Source of the DNA: Neisseria weaveri
GTDB taxonomy: Bacteria; Pseudomonadota; Gammaproteobacteria; Burkholderiales; Neisseriaceae
Assembly (NCBI RefSeq): GCF_900638685.1
Contig: NZ_LR134533.1
Location: 1,550,001 to 1,614,000 of the forward strand
DNA length: 64,000 bases
Direction: 5' to 3'
Positions 61,951-64,000 of the stretch are shown here, in pieces. Position numbers and translations under genes: made by a program. A model generated the notes under the pieces. That model made no database searches. It was not told the origin of the DNA and was given only the letters and a program-made list of their open reading frames with translations. Position 1 is the first letter of the stretch. Every line of letters starts with the position of its first letter.

Positions 61951-63147
61951 TTATCGGGTTGGGCGGTAGAGCGAAACGATGGTTTCCGCAGCTTGGACAC
62001 AAGTGTCTACATCCGCAACCAAAGCAATGCGGACATAACCTTGTCCGGGGTTGCCGTTGTCGGTTTCGCGGGCAAGGAAGCGGCCGGGCAAAACCTGAAT
62101 AGCGGCTTTTTGCCACAAGTTTCGGGCAAAGGCCAGGTCGTCTCCGTCGGGTACTTTCAACCAGATATAGAATGAGGCATCAGGCATATTTACATCAAAT
62201 GCCTGCTGAAGAATCGGCACGACTTTATCGAATTTTTCCTGATACAGACGGCGGTTTTCTTCGACATGCGCTTCGTCGTTCCAAGCGGCAATGCTGGCAC
62301 GTTGAACGGGAATGCTCATGGCGCTGCCGTGATAGGTGCGGTAGAGCAGAAAATCTTTAAGCAGTTGTGCATCGCCGGCAACGAAACCCGAACGCAGGCC
62401 GGGTACATTGGAACGTTTGGACAGGCTGGTAAACATGACAATGCCTTTGTTGGTACGGCCCAATTGAGAGGCCGCCTGCAAACCGCCGATGGGCTTTTTG
62501 CCGTCGAAGTAGATTTCGGAATAGCATTCGTCGGAGGCGATAATAAAGTCGTAGCGGTCTTGCAGCTCAAACAAAGCCTGCCAATCTTGCAGCTGCATGA
62601 CGCTGCCGCTGGGGTTGTCGGGAGAGCAGACGAAAACCAGCTTGGTTTTCTGCCACACGGTATCGGGTACGCTTGACCAATCGGGCATAAAGCGCGGGGC
62701 CTGGTGATTGACGAAATAGATTTCACCGCCGCCGAGCAGGGTTGCACCTTCATAGATTTGATAAAAAGGATTCGGGCTGATTACGATGTCTTTATTGTCA
62801 GCTCGATGGGTCAGCACGATTTGCGTGAATGAAAACAGGGCTTCGCGGCTGCCGAGAACGGGTAGGATTTCGGTTTCGGGATTGAGCGTGAGTCCGTCGT
62901 AACGTCTGAATACCCAATCGGCGCAGGCTTGGCGCAATTCGGGCAAACCGGCACTTAAGGGATATTTTTCCAGTTCGCCCAACGAAGCGGTTAGGGCATC
63001 GGTAATGACTTTAGGCGTGGCGTGTTTCGGTTCGCCGATATGAAGCGGAACCGGGGCAAGCCCTTCGGGAGCGGAAATATCGCTCATGGCTTCGCGCAGA
63101 CGGGCGAAAGGGTAGGGTTTCAGCAGATTGAGAAGTGGATTGGTCAT
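61951..63147 (-). CDS. dapC: Succinyldiaminopimelate transaminase DapC
   Basis: 398 residues, fold-type I aminotransferase. LHIGEPKHATP near the N-terminus, VLPVLGSREALFSF, SPNPFYQIYEGA, FVCSPDNPSGSVM, ASDECYSEIYFDG and the PLP-Lys segment FTSLSKRSNVPGLRSGF. It makes N-succinyl-LL-2,6-diaminopimelate in lysine and peptidoglycan synthesis. Stands alone, convergent with uvrC. Confidence 0.92.
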   Translation of the reverse strand: MTNPLLNLLKPYPFARLREAMSDISAPEGLAPVPLHIGEPKHATPKVITDALTASLGELEKYPLSAGLPELRQACADWVFRRYDGLTLNPETEILPVLGSREALFSFTQIVLTHRADNKDIVISPNPFYQIYEGATLLGGGEIYFVNHQAPRFMPDWSSVPDTVWQKTKLVFVCSPDNPSGSVMQLQDWQALFELQDRYDFIIASDECYSEIYFDGKKPIGGLQAASQLGRTNKGIVMFTSLSKRSNVPGLRSGFVAGDAQLLKDFLLYRTYHGSAMSIPVQRASIAAWNDEAHVEENRRLYQEKFDKVVPILQQAFDVNMPDASFYIWLKVPDGDDLAFARNLWQKAAIQVLPGRFLARETDNGNPGQGYVRIALVADVDTCVQAAETIVSLYRPTR

Positions 63148-63269
63148 GATGGGTTTGTGTGCTCGGGGTTGTTCGGGAGGTTAATCTTAGCATTATTTGC
63201 GGGTACAGGCTTGCCTGTGAATAAGCCCCATCATGAAGACGGGGCTTATTGGTAAAAGCATTAGCAGTA

Positions 63270-63616
63270 TTAATGGATAGCTTTGACTTCGCTGCATTTG
63301 CGTTCGTTGGCCATGTCCAGCAGTCTTCTGTATCGTGCTTCTGCGGCACGTTGTTCTACAGTGGCCGCATTACCGGTATCCATGAAGAACCATGGTACCA
63401 GCAAGAAAATGCCGGTTACGCCCAATACAACGTTTTTTCCAACTTGTGCATTGCGGTCGCCTTCTGCAGTCAGGCTGGCATTTTTCATTTCCTGCATTTC
63501 GCTTAAGATAGCCGAACAGGATTTGCTGGCATCATCGGCTTGGGATTGGCGGTTCTGTGTGTACATGCCGACAGTATGGTGGCAATCAGTAAACCTGAGA
63601 TTGCTTTTTTCAACAT
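63270..63616 (-). pseudogene. Small lipoprotein gene broken by a one-base frameshift
   Basis: ATG 63616 starts a clear lipoprotein signal peptide (MLKKAISGLLIATILSACTH, Cys18), but this frame stops after 37 codons. The shifted frame continues without a break to 63270 with QADDASKSCSAILSEMQEM, a membrane helix (VVLGVTGIFLLVPWFFM) and a basic/acidic C-terminus ending CSEVKAIH. The switch point is the CCC near 63542-63550: one more C would restore a protein of about 115 residues. The 347-base span is not a multiple of three. It could be a recent mutation or a sequencing error. Family not recognised. Confidence 0.75.
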
Positions 63617-63811
63617 AAGACGGTTTCCTTAAATGATTGAACAGGTTTATTAATAAATGACGCAGGATTATATCGTTATTTAACAAAAAAATCACAAATG
63701 ATAAAAAGTTGTAATGTGTTTTTTGGCAGTAGTTGTTGGTATTTTTGCTCTTTGTTTTCGCGGTTGTGTTCAAGCATATCCGATGAAAAGTTAGATTAAA
63801 AGCTTTATTTG

Positions 63812-63820
63812 TGATATAAG
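63812..63820 (+). promoter_or_regulatory. Extended -10 candidate for fabG
   Basis: TGATATAAG (TG-n-TATAAG) lies 43 bases before the fabG start and overlaps the first base region of a DUS (63819-63831). No good -35 seen. Confidence 0.35.
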
Positions 63821-63862
63821 GCCGTCTGAAATAAATCTGTTTTTGTAAAGAAGGGAAGAAAA

Positions 63863-64000
63863 ATGAGTTCACAAGATTTAAGCGGTAAAGTTGCGTTGGT
63901 TACCGGAGCGTCCCGCGGTATCGGCGCGGCGATTGCGGATACCTTGGCGGCAGCCGGTGCGAAAGTAATCGGCACGGCTACATCTGAGAGCGGGGCTGCC
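63863..64000 (+). CDS. fabG: 3-oxoacyl-[acyl-carrier-protein] reductase FabG (3' end outside window)
   Basis: 46 codons are visible before the window ends. The cofactor-binding motif VTGASRGIGAAIADTLAAAG of classical short-chain dehydrogenases lies at residues 13-32. AAGGGAAG precedes the ATG. FabG performs the first reduction in fatty acid elongation; other SDR enzymes share this N-terminus, but the start MSSQDLSGKVALVTGASRG is typical of FabG. Confidence 0.82.
   Translation, partial: MSSQDLSGKVALVTGASRGIGAAIADTLAAAGAKVIGTATSESGAA

Noticed and set aside
63270..63872. A continuous 200-codon frame that covers the broken lipoprotein
   Set aside because: Its first half runs through AT-rich non-coding DNA and the fabG promoter side with no ribosome site; the signal peptide in the other frame shows the real start at 63616.
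1..64000. Short repeats as a CRISPR array or mobile element
   Set aside because: The repeated 10-12-mers are dispersed uptake sequences with no regular spacers, and no cas, transposase or integrase gene was seen.

Overview
The window is chromosomal DNA from a member of the Neisseriaceae, most likely a Neisseria-lineage species that is neither meningococcus nor gonococcus. The clearest sign is the DNA uptake sequence. The 10-mer GCCGTCTGAA occurs many dozens of times, mostly in the AG dialect (AGGCCGTCTGAA), and often as inverted pairs that form terminators at gene ends. Gene content agrees: PorB-type porin, ccoNOQP, pgl-type sugar genes, and an autotransporter with an extended signal peptide. 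No tRNA, rRNA, insertion sequence or CRISPR array was seen.

Layout. 0-2 kb: tatB (cut by the window edge), tatA, hinT, dsbC. 2-7 kb: an exonuclease, tyrA, a BamE-domain lipoprotein, a DUF442-type phosphatase/sulfurtransferase-like protein and an M61 peptidase. 7-11 kb: the cbb3 oxidase operon ccoNOQP behind an FNR site; its CcoP carries a C-terminal OmpA-like peptidoglycan-binding domain. 11-16 kb: tal, then lptC-lptA-lptB-rpoN-hpf, with an intact sigma-54 gene. 16-21 kb: prmA, accB-accC, queA.

20.8-38.6 kb is the main accessory region: 15 genes on the minus strand for a Wzx/Wzy-dependent surface polysaccharide. Read in the direction of transcription they are wbpA, wzx, a glycosyltransferase, wzy, two glycosyltransferases, a PglB-type sugar transferase, an ATP-grasp ligase, a HAD phosphatase, a sugar N-formyltransferase, pglC, pglD, wza, wzb and wzc. 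PglD and PglC should make a UDP-4-amino sugar. The ATP-grasp ligase and/or formyltransferase should acylate the 4-amino group. The PglB-type enzyme loads it on undecaprenyl phosphate, the glycosyltransferases extend it, Wzx flips, Wzy polymerises, and Wza/Wzb/Wzc export and control chain length. No PglB-type acetyltransferase is present, and the sugar transferase and ATP-grasp ligase that are fused in meningococcal PglB2 are separate overlapping genes here.

38.8-64 kb returns to core genes: ribD, an unknown lipoprotein, a class II glutamine amidotransferase divergent from a proteasome-like (BPH-type) Ntn hydrolase, hslO, a 982-residue autotransporter, mscL, fabI, dsbD, folE2, metC, fpr, hpnC, ettA, porB, ubiD, uvrC, dapC, a frameshifted small lipoprotein, and the start of fabG at the right edge. 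DsbD (48.7 kb) should supply electrons to DsbC (1.2 kb).

All functional calls are by recognition of motifs and families; no database search was run.
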